Source: Bacteroidales bacterium
Lineage (GTDB): Bacteria > Bacteroidota > Bacteroidia > Bacteroidales > JAIOZK01
Reading direction: 5' to 3'
Length of the DNA: 64,000 nt
NCBI GenBank assembly: GCA_021738625.1
Contig: JAIPBS010000001.1
Span: 1-64,000 of the forward strand
In this document: piece after piece, positions 62,828-64,000 of the stretch
How the letters are laid out: the number at the start of each line of letters is the position of its first letter
How positions within the stretch are numbered: the first letter of the stretch is position 1
Notes under the pieces: generated by a model
Databases searched by the model: none
What the model was told of the DNA's origin: nothing
What the model saw: the letters and a program-made list of their open reading frames with translations, nothing else
Position numbers and translations under genes: made by a program

Positions 62828-62853
62828 ATGCTCAAAACCAAAACCTTAATACT

Positions 62854-63237
62854 ATGGATCCATATTATGAATTATTAAGAACAGTCAGAGACTCAAGTCC
62901 ACTGACCAGAAAACAGCTTATTGAAATTACTCCACTTGACGATGCAACAGCAAAATCTACATTGAATATTGCTATTGGGAGGAAATACATTGGATTTCGT
63001 GAAAACTTAGATTCCCCAGGTGAGGATTTGATAAACTTATCTCCTGGCGGAAAAATTTATTTAGATGAATACGAAGAAAATGAATTTCTTCAAAAGGAGC
63101 TAAAAAGAACTACCATTGAAGCAAATAAAGCGATCAAAAGAGGATCAAAGGTTAATATTAAGTTTGGTATAACCAACCTTATATTTGCCGTTGTGAATGC
63201 TGTGCTCCTGATTCTGTATTTGATAAAGCTGTGTTAA
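62854..63237 (+). CDS. Hypothetical protein with C-terminal membrane helix
   Basis: A 127-residue protein. The start at 62854 ('MDPYYELLRTVRDSSP') is preferred because the frame upstream passes through the terminator at 62798-62827. Residues about 1-70 look like a winged-helix fold ('TRKQLIEITPLDDATAKSTL', 'INLSPGGKIYLDEYE'), then a charged helix, then one membrane helix at about 105-125. I do not recognise a family. It is AT-richer than most genes in the window and may be recently acquired. Confidence 0.6.
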   Translation: MDPYYELLRTVRDSSPLTRKQLIEITPLDDATAKSTLNIAIGRKYIGFRENLDSPGEDLINLSPGGKIYLDEYEENEFLQKELKRTTIEANKAIKRGSKVNIKFGITNLIFAVVNAVLLILYLIKLC

Positions 63238-63390
63238 TTCTCAAATTCCTGTCAAAGTTACCTGTATTAAAAACATTTCTCACTAAGGACTGCAGGCCGG
63301 ATTGATAGAATTTAACCCCGGCCTTCGCCCGTTGGGTCCGTTCAGATTTTTCTGATGGATCTCTGTAGGCTGATCATCGCCCAGATCCTG

Positions 63391-63428
63391 ATTCCCGGTT
63401 TCGCCTGGCGGCGGGACCGGGAATTTTT
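63391..63428 (+). terminator. Possible terminator downstream of the membrane-anchored protein
   Basis: Stem ATTCCCGGT/ACCGGGAAT (9 bp) with a 16-base loop and five T residues. It lies about 155 bases after the stop at 63237 and just before the end of the converging gene at 63435. Nothing else is evident in 63238-63390. Confidence 0.5.
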
Positions 63429-63434
63429 ATTGGC

Positions 63435-64000
63435 TTAATTAAATGGATTTAAATCTTTGTTTTGTTTCTCAATTTTTATAATTTGATCTAATCTTTGTTT
63501 TAACTTATCATGGATATAAGATGGCAGTGATTCATTGAATTCCTTTATATCTTTATTTACACGATCTATTTCTGTATTTATCTTTTCAACTAACTGAGTA
63601 ATGTCTTGTCTTACCTTAGTCCTTACTCTATCTGGAAGATCGATATTAAAATATGCCGTATTGCACTCAATAATAATATATCCATCTTTTATTTCTCCAT
63701 TAATAGGTTTTTCTGAGTTGTCTTTGGGTTTACAGGCAAACAATTCTGTTGGTCCTGATATTGGTATTGAATATTCAACAAAAACAGCATCCTTGCCTGC
63801 CCTATTGTCAGGTTTCATTATAGGTTTTGGTTCTTTAACGCTGCTAGGATCTATCCCAATTTCATCTATTTGATATTTGCATATTAGTCCTTCGCGCAAC
63901 TCATCAATACCTAAATTCTTATAATCATTTTTTTTATATTGACTGATTGATTCATTTATTTGGACCATTACATTTTGTAAATGATTGCTCAGTGGTTCAC
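63435..64000 (-). CDS. Hypothetical soluble protein, probably running past the window edge
   Basis: A protein of at least 177 residues from the first ATG at 63968. The frame stays open to the right edge ('EPLSNHLQNVMVQINESISQ' reads as protein), so the true start may lie outside. The N-terminal half is mixed alpha/beta with 'GPTELFACKPKDNSEKP'; the C-terminal third is a long coiled helix ('DITQLVEKINTEIDRVNKDI'). No family is recognised. The sequence is AT-rich compared with the housekeeping genes. Confidence 0.55.
   Translation of the reverse strand, partial: EPLSNHLQNVMVQINESISQYKKNDYKNLGIDELREGLICKYQIDEIGIDPSSVKEPKPIMKPDNRAGKDAVFVEYSIPISGPTELFACKPKDNSEKPINGEIKDGYIIIECNTAYFNIDLPDRVRTKVRQDITQLVEKINTEIDRVNKDIKEFNESLPSYIHDKLKQRLDQIIKIEKQNKDLNPFN

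Noticed and set aside
1..64000. tRNA, rRNA, CRISPR arrays and insertion sequences
   Set aside because: Intergenic gaps were read for T-loop GTTCGA-like motifs, regularly spaced repeats and transposase motifs; none was convincing.

Overview
The window looks like a chromosomal segment of a Bacteroidota bacterium, probably Bacteroidales or Marinilabiliales-like. The evidence is a TonB receptor with a carboxypeptidase-regulatory-like domain followed by a DUF4249 lipoprotein, a type IX secretion (T9SS) C-terminal sorting domain, the Bacteroidota-typical DUF5606, DUF4783 and DUF4834 proteins, YfhO, and several promoters of the Bacteroidota form TTTG-N19/20-TAnnTTTG. I see no rRNA, no tRNA, no CRISPR array and no intact insertion sequence.

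Layout. 0.1-5.3 kb: a PAS-array sensor without a kinase domain, a small membrane protein/HTH pair, a MNT-HEPN pair and a rhomboid protease. 5.4-12.3 kb: envelope genes (beta-barrels, TonB receptor, DUF4249, an EreA/ChaN-like secreted protein, an HExxH lipoprotein). 12.5-25.6 kb: housekeeping (purB, pyrK-pyrD, menA, murB, ftsE-like, marC-like), glycosyltransferases and small membrane proteins. 25.7-34.1 kb: a complete rnfBCDGEA operon (minus strand) and rseC, with a large T9SS-secreted protein gene between rseC and rnfB. 34.2-37.9 kb: an SDR enzyme, a lipoprotein, DUF4783, nadC and a YihY/BrkB protein. 38.4-49.9 kb: a surface-glycan locus with glycosyltransferases, two sulfotransferases, a polysaccharide deacetylase, a flippase, GpsA, WecB and YfhO; its first four genes are visibly AT-richer than their surroundings. 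50.0-62.1 kb: rpmH (too short for ordinary ORF listing), pepD, an MFS transporter, rsmG, a LysM glucosaminidase, a four-gene rhodanese/pirin/TIGR04282 cluster, a dual-CDGSH protein and a large M16 protease. 62.1-64 kb: a repeat-rich non-coding stretch and two unrecognised genes.

How the parts work together. Rnf couples ferredoxin and NAD redox to ion transport across the inner membrane, and RseC-like proteins usually accompany it. The 38-47 kb genes would build, sulfate, deacetylate and export a surface polysaccharide. Most of the remaining genes are envelope or core metabolism.

The most unusual material is non-coding. A roughly 103-bp bipartite double-hairpin repeat occurs four times (17.9, 20.7, 31.1 and 51.9 kb), three times directly behind the stop codon of a minus-strand gene. 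A 187-bp composite palindrome at 62.5 kb interrupts a heptamer tandem array, with further degenerate heptamer arrays beside it. Gene remnants (an orphan T9SS tail at 38.1 kb, a broken beta-barrel at 58.3-58.8 kb) show local decay.
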